Assembly (NCBI GenBank): GCA_002102225.1
Contig: LQPB01000060.1
Span: forward strand, 1-64,000
DNA length: 64,000 nt
Origin: Mycobacterium interjectum
GTDB lineage: Bacteria; Actinomycetota; Actinomycetes; Mycobacteriales; Mycobacteriaceae
Reading direction: 5' to 3'
The notes below the pieces were generated by a model. That model saw only the letters and a list, made by a program, of their open reading frames with translations. It did not search any database and was not told the origin of the DNA. Of this stretch, positions 42,857 through 54,321 are shown piece by piece; positions within the stretch are counted from its first letter, which is position 1; each line of letters opens with the position of its first letter. A program made the position numbers and the translations under genes.

Positions 42857-44056
42857 ATGGACGCGGCGACGACAACAGCTGGCCTCACCGACTTGAAGTT
42901 TCGCCTGGTGCGAGAGTCTTTCGCCGACGCGGTGTCGTGGGTGGCGAAGAACCTGCCGACCAGGCCGGCGGTGCCGGTGCTGTCCGGCGTGCTGTTGTCG
43001 GGTTCCGACGAGGGACTCACGATTTCCGGGTTTGACTACGAGGTTTCCGCCGAAGCCCAGGTTGCGGCCGAAATAGCTTCTCCGGGAAGCGTTTTGGTAT
43101 CCGGAAGGTTGTTGTCGGACATCACCCGGGCATTGCCGAACAAGCCGGTGGACTTTTATGTGGACGGCAGTCGGGTCGCGCTGACGTGCGGAAGCGCCAG
43201 GTTCTCCTTGCCGACGATGCCCGTTGAGGATTACCCGACGCTGCCCGCGCTGCCGGAAGCCACCGGGACGCTGCCGGCGGAATTGTTCGCCGAGGCGATC
43301 GGTCAGGTCGCCATCGCCGCCGGCCGGGACGACACGCTGCCCATGTTGACGGGGATCCGGGTTGAGATTTCGGGCGACACGGTGGTTTTGGCCGCGACGG
43401 ACAGGTTCAGGCTGGCGGTGCGCGAGCTGACGTGGTCGGCGCTGTCGCCCGACATCGAAGCCGCGGTGCTGGTGCCGGCCAAGACGCTGGCCGAAGCGGC
43501 CAAGGCCGGGGCGGACGGGTCCGAGGTGCAACTGTCGCTGGGCGCCGGCGCGGGAGTCGGCAAGGACGGGTTGCTGGGCATCAGCGGTAATGGCAAGCGC
43601 AGCACCACGCGGCTGCTGGACGCGGAGTTCCCCAAGTTTCGTCAGTTGCTGCCGGCCGAGCACACGGCCGTCGCCACCATCAACGTGGCCGAGCTGACCG
43701 AGGCCATCAAGCTCGTCGCGTTGGTCGCCGACCGGGGCGCGCAGGTGCGGATGGAGTTCTCGGGGGGATCGCTGCGGCTTTCCGCGGGGGCCGACGACGT
43801 GGGCCGGGCCGAAGAGGACCTGCAGGTGGATTTCGTCGGCGAACCGCTGACGATTGCCTTCAATCCGACGTATCTGACCGACGGGCTGGCCTCGGTGCAT
43901 TCCGAGCTGGTGTCGTTCGGTTTCACGACGCCGGGCAAGCCCGCGCTGCTGCGGCCGGCTTCCTCCGACGACAGCCCCCCCAGCGGCAGCGGGCCGTTTA
44001 CCGCGTTGCCGACGGACTACGTGTACCTGTTGATGCCAGTTCGGTTGCCCGGCTAG
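42857..44056 (+). CDS. dnaN: DNA polymerase III sliding clamp, beta subunit DnaN
   Basis: A 399-aa sliding clamp that tethers the replicative polymerase. It starts MDAATTTAGLTDLKFRLVRE and shows three successive clamp domains, with DITRALPNKPVDFY and TFSLPTMPVEDYP-like segments in domain 1, and ATDRFRLAVREL in domain 2. The C-terminus reads YVYLLMPVRLPG, the conserved end that forms the protein-binding pocket. A GTAAAGG purine tract precedes the ATG. It is followed at once by recF with no gap. Confidence 0.96.
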   Translation: MDAATTTAGLTDLKFRLVRESFADAVSWVAKNLPTRPAVPVLSGVLLSGSDEGLTISGFDYEVSAEAQVAAEIASPGSVLVSGRLLSDITRALPNKPVDFYVDGSRVALTCGSARFSLPTMPVEDYPTLPALPEATGTLPAELFAEAIGQVAIAAGRDDTLPMLTGIRVEISGDTVVLAATDRFRLAVRELTWSALSPDIEAAVLVPAKTLAEAAKAGADGSEVQLSLGAGAGVGKDGLLGISGNGKRSTTRLLDAEFPKFRQLLPAEHTAVATINVAELTEAIKLVALVADRGAQVRMEFSGGSLRLSAGADDVGRAEEDLQVDFVGEPLTIAFNPTYLTDGLASVHSELVSFGFTTPGKPALLRPASSDDSPPSGSGPFTALPTDYVYLLMPVRLPG

Positions 44057-45214
44057 GTGTACGTCCGGCATTTGGGACTGCGAGATTTCCGGTCCTGGGC
44101 GCACGCCGACCTCGAATTGGAGCCTGGCCGGACGGTGTTCGTCGGGCCCAACGGCTTCGGCAAGACGAATCTCATTGAGGCGCTGTGGTATTCGACCACG
44201 TTGGGGTCGCATCGAGTCGGGACGGACGCGCCGCTGATCCGGGCCGGCGCCGACCGCGCGGTGATTTCCACGATCGTGGTCAACGAGGGCAGGGAATGCG
44301 CGGTCGACCTGGAAGTCGCCGCGGGCCGGGCGAACAAGGCGCGGCTGAACCGCTCGCCGGTGCGCAGCACGCGCGAGGTGGTCGGTGTGCTGCGCGCGGT
44401 GCTTTTCGCCCCCGAGGATCTGGCCTTGGTGCGCGGCGACCCGTCGGATCGGCGTCGCTACCTCGATGACCTGGCGACGGTGCGCCGGCCCGCCATCGCC
44501 GGTGTGCGCGCCGACTACGACAAAGTCTTGCGCCAGCGCACCGCCCTTTTGAAGTCCCTTTCCGGCGCCCGGTACCGCGGTGACCGGGGCGCGCTGGACA
44601 CCCTCGACGTGTGGGACAGCCGGCTGGCCGAGCACGGCTCGGAGTTGATGGCCGCGCGGATCGATCTGGTGAACGAACTAGCGCCGGAGGTGGAGAAGGC
44701 GTACCAGTTGGTGGCGCCGGGATCGCGGTCGGCGTCAATCGCCTATCGCGCAAGCCTCGGCGACCACCACCCGCAAGACCTCGACACCAACGGTCGCGAA
44801 TCTCTGGAAGCCGCGTTGTTGGCCGCGTTGTCCGCCCGCCGCGACGCCGAACTGGAACGCGGGATGTGTCTGGTGGGTCCGCACCGCGACGACCTCGAAT
44901 TGCGGCTCGGCGACCAGCCCGCCAAAGGCTTTGCCAGTCACGGGGAGTCGTGGTCGTTCGCGGTGGCCCTGCGGCTGGCGGCGTATGAGTTGTTGCGGGC
45001 AGAAGGTACCGACCCGGTGTTGTTGCTCGACGACGTATTCGCCGAACTCGACGCCGCGCGGCGGCGCGCCCTGGCGACGGTGGCCGAATCGGCGGAGCAG
45101 GTCTTGGTGACCGCCGCAGTGCTGGAAGACATTCCGGCGGACTGGGACGCCAGGCGGGTGCACATCGATATGCGCGACGACGATTCGGGCCGGATGTCGG
45201 AGGTGCGAGGATGA
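44057..45214 (+). CDS. recF: DNA recombination/repair protein RecF
   Basis: A 385-aa SMC-like ATPase that loads RecA at gapped DNA together with RecO/RecR. The GTG start follows the dnaN TAG directly. The P-loop is VFVGPNGFGKTNLIEALWY (about residue 30). The ABC signature region and Walker B are represented by SHGESWSFAVALRLAAYELL and PVLLLDDVFAELDAARRRAL. It overlaps the next gene by four bases (ATGA). Confidence 0.95.
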   Translation: MYVRHLGLRDFRSWAHADLELEPGRTVFVGPNGFGKTNLIEALWYSTTLGSHRVGTDAPLIRAGADRAVISTIVVNEGRECAVDLEVAAGRANKARLNRSPVRSTREVVGVLRAVLFAPEDLALVRGDPSDRRRYLDDLATVRRPAIAGVRADYDKVLRQRTALLKSLSGARYRGDRGALDTLDVWDSRLAEHGSELMAARIDLVNELAPEVEKAYQLVAPGSRSASIAYRASLGDHHPQDLDTNGRESLEAALLAALSARRDAELERGMCLVGPHRDDLELRLGDQPAKGFASHGESWSFAVALRLAAYELLRAEGTDPVLLLDDVFAELDAARRRALATVAESAEQVLVTAAVLEDIPADWDARRVHIDMRDDDSGRMSEVRG

Positions 45215-45765
45215 GCGGCGCCGGTGACGGGGAAGACGTCGACCGCCTGGGCGGGTTGACCGGGATCGATTTGGTGCGGCGCACCCTCGAGGAGGCGCGC
45301 GCCGCAGCGCGCGCCCAGGGTAAGGACGCCGGGCGCGGCCGGTCGGCTCCGGCGGTGCCGCGGCGCGTGGCGGGGCAGCGACGCAGCTGGTCGGGCCCGG
45401 GGCCCGACGGGCGTGATCCGCAACCCCTCGGCCGGCTGGCGCGCGACCTCGCGAAAAAGCGCGGCTGGTCGACGCACGTCGCCGAGGGCACGGTGTTGGG
45501 CCACTGGTCCTCGGTGGTGGGACACCAGATCGCCGACCACGCGACGCCGACGGCGCTGAGCGAGGGTGTGCTCAGCGTGACGGCGGAATCGACGGCGTGG
45601 GCGACCCAGCTGCGGATGATGCAGGCGCAGCTCCTGGCCAAGATCGCCGCGGCGGTGGGCAACGGCGTCGTGACTTCGCTCAAGATCACCGGACCAACCG
45701 CGCCGTCGTGGCGTAAGGGCCCACGTCACATCGCCGGGCGGGGCCCCCGGGACACCTACGGCTGA
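45211..45765 (+). CDS. DciA-like DUF721 protein (Rv0004-like)
   Basis: A 184-aa protein. The N-terminal half is Arg/Ala-rich and poorly conserved. The C-terminal DUF721/DciA domain contains LAKKRGWSTHVAEGTVLGHWSSVVG and LSVTAESTAWATQLRMMQAQLLAKI, which resembles a KH-like fold. DciA is the ancestral loader of the replicative helicase DnaB, and this homologue lies in the dnaA-dnaN-recF-gyrB cluster as in other mycobacteria. It overlaps recF. Confidence 0.88.
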   Translation: MSGAGDGEDVDRLGGLTGIDLVRRTLEEARAAARAQGKDAGRGRSAPAVPRRVAGQRRSWSGPGPDGRDPQPLGRLARDLAKKRGWSTHVAEGTVLGHWSSVVGHQIADHATPTALSEGVLSVTAESTAWATQLRMMQAQLLAKIAAAVGNGVVTSLKITGPTAPSWRKGPRHIAGRGPRDTYG

Positions 45766-46018
45766 GGCATTCGACGCGCAAATTTTCCCCAGTGGCGCCT
45801 CTATCAACAGGCGCCTCAGAGCCGCCAGAACGGAACGGACTTACATAACGCACGTCGGGACGCGCCCGTAACGCGGAAATCGTGTGCACGGCGCAGTTAG
45901 CTGGGTAGAAACGCACCCAGAGAATCGGTGCTGGGGGTCCTTCACGGTAGAGTGGTGGGGTGCGACTGTCGCGGTGACCGATCCGCCCGCATGAAACCCC
46001 GAGGAGAGCATTCCGACC
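45766..46018 (+). promoter_or_regulatory. gyrB-gyrA promoter region
   Basis: 253 bases without a gene. A TAGAGT at 45948-45953 is a plausible -10 about 65 bases upstream of the gyrB GTG, and a GAGGAGAG ribosome-binding site (around 46000) precedes the start. Supercoiling-sensitive control is known for mycobacterial gyrase promoters but cannot be read from the sequence. Confidence 0.45.
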
Positions 46019-48052
46019 GTGGCTGCCCAGAAGAAGAAGCCTCAAGAAGGATACGGCGCTTCATCCATCACCGTGCTCGAAGGGCTGGAGGCCGTTCGCA
46101 AACGCCCGGGTATGTATATCGGCTCCACCGGTGAGCGCGGGTTACACCACCTCATTTGGGAGGTGGTCGACAACTCGGTGGACGAGGCGATGGCCGGTTA
46201 CGCCAACCAGGTCGACGTGCGGCTCCTGGACGACGGCAGCGTGGAGGTCGCCGACAACGGCCGCGGCATCCCGGTGGCGATGCACGCGACCGGCGCGCCG
46301 ACCGTCGACGTGGTGATGACTCAGCTGCACGCGGGCGGCAAGTTCGGCGGTGAGAACAGCGGCTACAACGTCAGCGGTGGTTTGCACGGCGTCGGTGTGT
46401 CCGTGGTCAACGCCCTGTCCACCCGGCTCGAGGTGGACATCAAGCGCGACGGCTACGAGTGGTCACAGTTCTACGACCACGCCGTGCCGGGCACCCTCAA
46501 ACAGGGCGAGGCCACCAAGAAGACAGGAACCACCATCCGGTTCTGGGCGGACCCCGACATCTTTGAAACCACCCAGTACGACTTCGAGACGGTGGCGCGC
46601 CGGCTTCAGGAGATGGCGTTTCTGAACAAGGGCTTGACGATCAACCTCACCGACGAGCGGGTGGAGCAGGACGAGGTCGTCGACGAGGTCGTCAGCGACA
46701 CCGCCGAGGCCCCGAAGACCGCCGAGGAAAAGGCGGCCGAGTCGCGCGCACCGCACAAGGTCAAGCACCGCACCTTCCACTACCCCGGCGGCCTGGTGGA
46801 CTTCGTCAAGCACATCAACCGCACCAAGAGCCCGATCCAACAGAGCGTCATCGATTTCGACGGAAAAGGCACCGGCCACGAGGTCGAAATCGCCATGCAG
46901 TGGAACGGCGGCTATTCGGAGTCGGTGCACACCTTCGCCAACACCATCAACACCCACGAGGGCGGCACGCACGAGGAGGGCTTCCGCAGCGCGCTGACCT
47001 CGGTGGTGAACAAGTACGCCAAAGACAAGAAGCTGCTGAAGGAAAAGGACGCCAACCTCACCGGCGACGACATCCGGGAGGGCCTGGCCGCGGTCATCTC
47101 CGTCAAGGTCAGCGAGCCGCAGTTCGAGGGGCAGACCAAGACCAAGCTGGGCAACACCGAGGTCAAGTCCTTCGTGCAGAAGGTGTGCAACGAACAGCTG
47201 ACGCACTGGTTCGAGGCCAACCCGTCGGAGGCGAAAACCGTTGTGAATAAGGCGGTGTCGTCGGCCCAGGCGCGGATCGCGGCCCGTAAGGCCCGCGAGC
47301 TGGTGCGCCGCAAGAGCGCCACCGACCTGGGCGGGTTGCCGGGCAAGCTCGCCGATTGCCGCTCCACCGACCCGCGAAAGTCCGAACTGTATGTGGTCGA
47401 GGGAGATTCGGCCGGCGGCTCGGCCAAGAGCGGCCGCGACTCGATGTTCCAGGCCATCCTTCCGCTGCGCGGCAAGATCATCAACGTCGAGAAGGCGCGC
47501 ATCGACCGGGTGCTGAAGAACACCGAAGTCCAGGCGATCATCACCGCGCTCGGCACGGGGATCCACGACGAGTTCGACCTCAGCAAGCTGCGGTACCACA
47601 AGATCGTGCTGATGGCCGACGCCGACGTTGACGGCCAACACATTTCGACGCTGCTGTTGACGTTGTTGTTCCGCTTCATGCGCCCGCTAATCGAGAACGG
47701 GCACGTGTTCCTGGCGCAGCCCCCGCTGTACAAGTTGAAGTGGCAGCGCAGCGATCCCGAGTTCGCCTACTCCGACCGCGAGCGCGACGGCCTGCTGGAG
47801 GCCGGGCAGAAGGCCGGCAAGAAGATCAACAAGGAAGACGGCATCCAGCGCTATAAGGGTCTGGGTGAGATGGACGCCAAAGAACTGTGGGAGACCACGA
47901 TGGACCCGTCGGTGCGGGTGTTGCGGCAAGTCACCCTGGACGACGCGGCGGCCGCCGACGAGCTGTTCTCCATTTTGATGGGCGAGGACGTCGACGCGCG
48001 CCGCAGCTTTATCACCCGCAACGCCAAGGACGTTCGCTTCCTGGATGTCTGA
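46019..48052 (+). CDS. gyrB: DNA gyrase subunit B
   Basis: A 677-aa ATPase subunit of DNA gyrase. The GTG start reads VAAQKKKPQEGYGASSIT. The GHKL ATPase domain has VVDNSVDEAMAGYA, VADNGRGIPV and SGGLHGVGVSVVNALS. An acidic/Ala insertion (DEVVSDTAEAPKTAEEKAA) precedes the transducer. The TOPRIM part holds VEGDSAGGSAKSGRD (about residue 460) and DADVDGQHIS. The C-terminus ends AKDVRFLDV. gyrA follows after 33 bases in the same unit. Confidence 0.97.
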   Translation: MAAQKKKPQEGYGASSITVLEGLEAVRKRPGMYIGSTGERGLHHLIWEVVDNSVDEAMAGYANQVDVRLLDDGSVEVADNGRGIPVAMHATGAPTVDVVMTQLHAGGKFGGENSGYNVSGGLHGVGVSVVNALSTRLEVDIKRDGYEWSQFYDHAVPGTLKQGEATKKTGTTIRFWADPDIFETTQYDFETVARRLQEMAFLNKGLTINLTDERVEQDEVVDEVVSDTAEAPKTAEEKAAESRAPHKVKHRTFHYPGGLVDFVKHINRTKSPIQQSVIDFDGKGTGHEVEIAMQWNGGYSESVHTFANTINTHEGGTHEEGFRSALTSVVNKYAKDKKLLKEKDANLTGDDIREGLAAVISVKVSEPQFEGQTKTKLGNTEVKSFVQKVCNEQLTHWFEANPSEAKTVVNKAVSSAQARIAARKARELVRRKSATDLGGLPGKLADCRSTDPRKSELYVVEGDSAGGSAKSGRDSMFQAILPLRGKIINVEKARIDRVLKNTEVQAIITALGTGIHDEFDLSKLRYHKIVLMADADVDGQHISTLLLTLLFRFMRPLIENGHVFLAQPPLYKLKWQRSDPEFAYSDRERDGLLEAGQKAGKKINKEDGIQRYKGLGEMDAKELWETTMDPSVRVLRQVTLDDAAAADELFSILMGEDVDARRSFITRNAKDVRFLDV

Positions 48053-48085
48053 TGAGTCAGGCGCTCCGAACCAAACGAGGAATAG

Positions 48086-50596
<2,511 letters not shown>

Positions 50597-50673
50597 GGCT
50601 TAAACTCGGTCCGACCGGACATCATCCAACTGCCACCGCGCAGGCGTCCATGCAGAAGATCAAAGGAGTCGGG

Positions 50674-51534
50674 GTGACCTCACCGAACGAGCCGGGCGCC
50701 CCCAACCAGGGCGACGGCATCAATGGCGACGGTTCGGTCGAGCGCGCCGGCGCCCACCGCGCGTCGCCCGCGCAGGCAGGCGCCACTCGGCCGTCCCACG
50801 CGGCGCCGCGCGAGCCCGAATCCCAGGGCGCGCCGCGGTCGGGCTCCCCCACCGGCGCCGATGCGCGGACGAACCGCGTCGTCTTCGGCACCGCCGCACC
50901 GGGTGGCGGCGCTCCCGCGCGCCCGAAGCACCCGCCGTACGAGTTCGACGCGCCGCCGGCGCGAGGCGACAGCTCCCCCGCCGAGGCCTACGCCAGCGAG
51001 TTGCCGGATCTGTCCGGTCCGCTCCCGCGGCCCCCGCAGCGCAAACCCGCCCCGGACCGCGGCGCCGAGACGCCGGGCCCCTCGGCGCCGTCGGGCCGAA
51101 CGGCGACCGCCGAGAGCCGGGAGAATCGCGAGGGCCGCGAGAACCGGGTCCAGGTGTCGCGGCGCACCCGTGGACCGGTTCGGGCCAGCATGCAGATCCG
51201 CCGGATCGATCCGTGGAGCACGTTGAAGGTGTCACTGCTGCTCTCGGTGGCGCTGTTCTTCGTGTGGATGATCGCGGTGGCGTTCATGTACCTCGTGCTC
51301 GGCGGCATGGGCGTGTGGGCGAAGCTGAACAGCAACGTCGGCGACCTGCTGAACAACACCAGCGGCAGCAGCGGCGAATTGGTATCCAGCGGCACGATCT
51401 TCGGCGGTGCCGTGCTGATCGGCTTGGTCAACATCGTCCTGCTGACCGCGATGGCGACCATCGCGGCGTTCGTCTACAACCTGGCCACCGATCTGATCGG
51501 CGGCATCGAAGTCACGCTGGCGGACCGCGACTAG
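50674..51534 (+). CDS. DUF3566 two-pass membrane protein (Rv0007-like)
   Basis: A 286-aa protein. Start chosen at the GTG reading VTSPNEPGAPNQGDG, because a strong AAAGGAG lies seven bases upstream and the M. tuberculosis protein begins likewise. The first 170 residues are Pro/Ala/Arg-rich and disordered. The DUF3566 domain then begins at RRIDPWSTLKVSLLLSVALF, with two transmembrane helices (about 185-215 and 245-270). Position after gyrA and before tRNA-Ile is conserved. In actinobacteria such proteins are tied to envelope or division functions; the exact role is unknown to me. Confidence 0.88.
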   Translation: MTSPNEPGAPNQGDGINGDGSVERAGAHRASPAQAGATRPSHAAPREPESQGAPRSGSPTGADARTNRVVFGTAAPGGGAPARPKHPPYEFDAPPARGDSSPAEAYASELPDLSGPLPRPPQRKPAPDRGAETPGPSAPSGRTATAESRENREGRENRVQVSRRTRGPVRASMQIRRIDPWSTLKVSLLLSVALFFVWMIAVAFMYLVLGGMGVWAKLNSNVGDLLNNTSGSSGELVSSGTIFGGAVLIGLVNIVLLTAMATIAAFVYNLATDLIGGIEVTLADRD

Positions 51535-51605
51535 CGGGGATCGGTGCGATTTTGTGGGTGGGGTGGCGATTGCGGTAATCTCGTCGCTCGGCCCTACGCG
51601 AGTAA

Positions 51606-51679
51606 GGGCCTGTAGCTCAGGCGGTTAGAGCGCTTCGCTGATAACGAAGAGGTCGGAGGTTCGAGTCCTCCCAGGCCCA
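51606..51679 (+). tRNA. tRNA-Ile (GAT anticodon)
   Basis: 74 bases fold as a standard cloverleaf: acceptor GGGCCTG with CAGGCCC, anticodon stem CTTCG/CGAAG, and loop CTGATAA with anticodon GAT at 51640-51642. T-arm GGAGG TTCGAGT CCTCC. The CCA end is not encoded (ACAACC follows), so CCA addition is needed. Confidence 0.97.
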
Positions 51680-51830
51680 CAACCATGTGCCCGTCCAGAC
51701 GCTGTGTGAAGCTCGCATTGCCACTGGCGCTGCTCGCTGTTGCGGCGGCGGTGGTGCGGTCACGACGCGGGGTCGAGGTCTGGCACGTGGCGGTGGCTGA
51801 CCCACCCGATCACCCGCCGAGCCACGATGA

Positions 51831-51903
51831 GGGGCCTTAGCTCAGTTGGTAGAGCACCGCCTTTGCAAGGCGGGTGTCAGGGGTTCGATTCCCCTAGGCT
51901 CCA
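51831..51903 (+). tRNA. tRNA-Ala (TGC anticodon), attachment site of the integrated element
   Basis: 73 bases fold as a cloverleaf: acceptor GGGGCCT with AGGCTCC (one G-T pair), anticodon stem CCGCC/GGCGG, anticodon TGC at 51864-51866, and T-arm AGGGG TTCGATT CCCCT. CCA is not encoded beyond the first bases. An integrated element begins at its 3' end, and phages such as Ms6 are known to use the mycobacterial tRNA-Ala gene as attB. Confidence 0.96.
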
Positions 51904-51967
51904 CACATCGAAAGTGCAGTTCAAGCGCTATTCATCGCCCGCAGAGTCGGCGCCGGATCGGTCCCTG

Positions 51968-51986
51968 TGACCACATTTTGACCACA
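51968..51986. repeat. Direct repeat TGACCACA x2 near the left attachment end
   Basis: TGACCACA occurs at 51968-51975 and 51979-51986, an 11-base period, between tRNA-Ala and the integrase. Short direct repeats at about one helical turn near att are typical arm-type integrase binding sites. The role is inferred from position only. Confidence 0.45.
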
Positions 51987-52028
51987 CTTTCGAGTTAACG
52001 GGCGTTAGATCAGGCCGGGCCCGACGCA

Positions 52029-52361
52029 TCATCCCGCAGGCCGCGTCTCCGCGACCGTTTGCTCGTCCCCCGCGATGTCTAACTTGAACCGGGTGATCCA
52101 GATGACAGCCACACCCAGGAGAGCGATGACGACGCCGACCACGCCGGTCGTTATCGACAAGCCGCTGCTTCCGCTGTGCCATTGCAGCGAGACTTGTCCG
52201 GTGAAACCCTCGACTGTCAGTACCACTCCTCCGATCAGCAGCAAGCCGCCGAATAGAAGGCCGCCCAACGAGTAGATGATCTGGTGGCGGAGTATCCGCT
52301 CTAAGATTGTGCGGCTGAGTTTGCCGCGCACGTTGGTTACAAGAAGAATCACGGGACTCAC
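52029..52361 (-). CDS. Small two-pass membrane protein of the element
   Basis: A 110-aa protein starting at a GTG (VSPVILLVTNVRGKLS). Two hydrophobic helices lie at about residues 30-52 (IIYSLGGLLFGGLLLIGGVVL) and 68-92 (LSITTGVVGVVIALLGVAVIWI), joined by a short loop, with a soluble polar tail. I recognise no family. It sits between the attachment site and the integrase, reading in the same direction as the integrase. Position and topology recall superinfection-exclusion or immunity proteins of prophages, but nothing proves that. Confidence 0.6.
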   Translation of the reverse strand: MSPVILLVTNVRGKLSRTILERILRHQIIYSLGGLLFGGLLLIGGVVLTVEGFTGQVSLQWHSGSSGLSITTGVVGVVIALLGVAVIWITRFKLDIAGDEQTVAETRPAG

Positions 52362-52538
52362 AGATGCACCCCTTTCGGTGTTTCTTGTCCGACTACACGC
52401 GGTGGATATATGCGCAACGTGCGACTGTCTCTCAGTCGGTTATTCTCACCCAGCTGACGGCCTGTTGCTTGCATGTTCAGTCGATTTTTGCGATCGAAAG
52501 CGACGTGGGGCTCGAACCGCGCCCGTTTAAGCGCAGAC

Positions 52539-53711
52539 TTAGGCGCTATCGACCGCTAGTAGCTTCGGAGGCAAGTTTGGGTTGCCGCCTGCATTTTGGC
52601 GACAATCACGAATTAGGAGGGCGTTGATGGCCACTCCTACGGCCTCGACGTCGGACCGGTAAAGGTGGCCGTAGCGGTCGAGCGTTAGGCCCGCGGACTC
52701 GTGTCCGAGCATGTTCTGCAGCGCCTTGATGTTCGCGCCGGCCTGGATTGCCAAGGACGCCGCGGTGTGCCTCAGCTCGTGCAGTTTGAAGTCGTAAACG
52801 ACGGTCTGCTTCCCGGCCGCGTCCGTGACCATGCTCGGGAATAGCTGCGCAGCGGCGACGGCCTGAGACCACCACCGCCGCCGTACGTTGCTGCCCCGCA
52901 TATAGCCGCCAGCCGAGTCGGGGAATGCCAACGCGTCAGGCTCACGCGGCACCAGGAGCTCGGCGACGAACGCCGGCAGGCTAACCGTGCGGGCCTTGCC
53001 GTTCTTCGGCGACCCCACGACGAACGTCCCATCGACGAGCGTCACAGACCGCGAGATCCGCACCCGCAGGTTGCCGATGTCGATGTCTCGCCACCGCAGC
53101 TCGGCAACCTCACCGAACCGCAGCCCGCACGTGCCCAAGACGTAGACCAGCGGCCGATTTGCAGCCGAGGCATCAGCCAGCGCGTGCAGCTGCTCAAGCG
53201 TTAGGAAACGCTGCTCTGCCGCACGCACAGTCGGCAGCTCGATCCCGTCAACCGGATTCAAGACCAGCCGGTTGTCATTGACCGCCATCGCAAGCACCTG
53301 GCGCAGCACACCAACCGTCTTATGCACTGACGCCGGCGCCAGATCAACGCTCAGATCAGCGACCCACTCACGAACAAACCTCCGACTGATGTCCCCCAGC
53401 GCCATATCGGCGTACCTCGCCACCGCAGTGTCAAGCACCGCCTGATAGCGGGACCGCGTCGACGGCTTCAACTTATGCTTGGAATCCAGCCAAGACTGGG
53501 CGTACTCGCCTAGCTTCACCCGACCCGCGGCTGGCGCGACGTAGGCGCCGCGCCGTTTGTCGACCTCGAGCTGCTCAGCCCACGCCTGAGCATCGCGCTT
53601 CGTGGGAAACCCGCGCTTCGTCGTTTGACGATGATCCGGCGTCCGATACCGAACCCGATAACGCGTTGCACCACCAGAGGTTTCGTACCGCTCAATCGTC
53701 GCCATGCTCAT
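52539..53711 (-). CDS. int: Tyrosine recombinase (integrase) of the element
   Basis: A 390-aa phage-type integrase. Start chosen at the ATG reading MSMATIERYETSGG, 20 bases inside the repressor gene; MATIERY, two codons later, is equally possible. An N-terminal arm-binding domain (TRYRVRYRTPDHRQTTKRGF) is followed by a SAM-like core-binding domain (KLGEYAQSWLDSKHKLKPS). The catalytic domain has Arg in GTCGLRFGEVAEL (about 200), HELRHTAASL (HxxR, about 314) and the nucleophile Tyr in TLDRYGHLY (about 347). It should integrate the element at tRNA-Ala and, with the excisionase, remove it. Confidence 0.93.
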   Translation of the reverse strand: MSMATIERYETSGGATRYRVRYRTPDHRQTTKRGFPTKRDAQAWAEQLEVDKRRGAYVAPAAGRVKLGEYAQSWLDSKHKLKPSTRSRYQAVLDTAVARYADMALGDISRRFVREWVADLSVDLAPASVHKTVGVLRQVLAMAVNDNRLVLNPVDGIELPTVRAAEQRFLTLEQLHALADASAANRPLVYVLGTCGLRFGEVAELRWRDIDIGNLRVRISRSVTLVDGTFVVGSPKNGKARTVSLPAFVAELLVPREPDALAFPDSAGGYMRGSNVRRRWWSQAVAAAQLFPSMVTDAAGKQTVVYDFKLHELRHTAASLAIQAGANIKALQNMLGHESAGLTLDRYGHLYRSDVEAVGVAINALLIRDCRQNAGGNPNLPPKLLAVDSA

Positions 53712-54240
53712 CGTCCCTGAGCGCAGCGGCCAGGTGGTCGAGGTCGACCCCCTCGCGACGGAGGCCCTGCACCGTGTTCCGAAAGTCTCGGTAGGCCGAC
53801 TCGTAGTGGCTGCGAACCTTCCAGTGGGGATGCCCCATGTGCGCAGTTTCGACCCATTCATTACCTCCGTGGTCATATAGCCCGTCGGAAGCTGTCAGCC
53901 AATCCCAAAACTCCTCCGCCGTAACTGATTTCGGCAATCCGGTGGCTGTGACTGCATGGTCGCCGGTCTCGGTGTCAGGCATCAACAATGTGATCGGCCA
54001 AACACGGAGTGCGAGGGCTAATGCCATCAGGTCGTCTGGGGTGACTCTGCGCTCCCCCGATTCGATCCGGCGAATCCCGACGGCATTTATGGACCAACCC
54101 GCAATATCTTGCAGGCGCTCGGAAAGCTGCGTGTAATTCAGGTTCTGATTGGTGCGAAGCCGCCGGACGTTCGCGGCGACCGTCTTTGCCGTGGGCCCGG
54201 TATCAGGTTCTTTTCCAGCCACTCCACCATACTGACACAC
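53692..54240 (-). CDS. XRE-family repressor of the element
   Basis: A 182-aa protein. The N-terminal helix-turn-helix (about residues 18-75) reads VAANVRRLRTNQNLNYTQLSERL, then WSINAVGIRRIESGERRVTPDDLMALALAL. The C-terminal part is of unknown fold (FWDWLTASDGLYDHGGNEW). The GTG at 54240 reads VCQYGGVAGKEP; a second GTG six codons on (VAGKEPD) is possible. Its 5' end overlaps an operator-like palindrome, so it probably represses itself and the divergent excisionase operon. Its stop overlaps the integrase start, which puts integrase under the same promoter. Confidence 0.82.
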   Translation of the reverse strand: MCQYGGVAGKEPDTGPTAKTVAANVRRLRTNQNLNYTQLSERLQDIAGWSINAVGIRRIESGERRVTPDDLMALALALRVWPITLLMPDTETGDHAVTATGLPKSVTAEEFWDWLTASDGLYDHGGNEWVETAHMGHPHWKVRSHYESAYRDFRNTVQGLRREGVDLDHLAAALRDDEHGDD

Positions 54241-54247
54241 TTTGTCA
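54233..54247. promoter_or_regulatory. Operator 1: TGACA-N5-TGTCA at the repressor start
   Basis: TGACA (54233-54237), five bases, TGTCA (54243-54247): a perfect inverted repeat over the repressor start codon. An identical half-site design recurs at 54322-54336, which makes it a likely repressor-binding site. Confidence 0.65.
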
Positions 54248-54262
54248 ATCGGCCGATCAATC

Positions 54263-54305
54263 TTGACAGTTCATAACAAGCCGTGGTGTACTGCGAGGGG
54301 TGTCA
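54263..54305 (+). promoter_or_regulatory. Divergent promoter region between repressor and excisionase
   Basis: A consensus -35 TTGACA (54263-54268) and TGTACT (54287-54292) with 18-base spacing form a good rightward promoter for the excisionase operon. On the other strand TTGACA (54301-54306 reversed) may start the leftward promoter. The TGACA and TGTCA half-sites here (54264-54268 and 54301-54305) overlap these -35 boxes, so repressor binding would block both. Confidence 0.55.
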
Positions 54306-54321
54306 AAGTATGGCAGTTAAC

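Noticed and set aside
42812..44635. Minus-strand open frame opposite dnaN and recF
   Set aside because: Composition is antisense-like and it covers two conserved genes.
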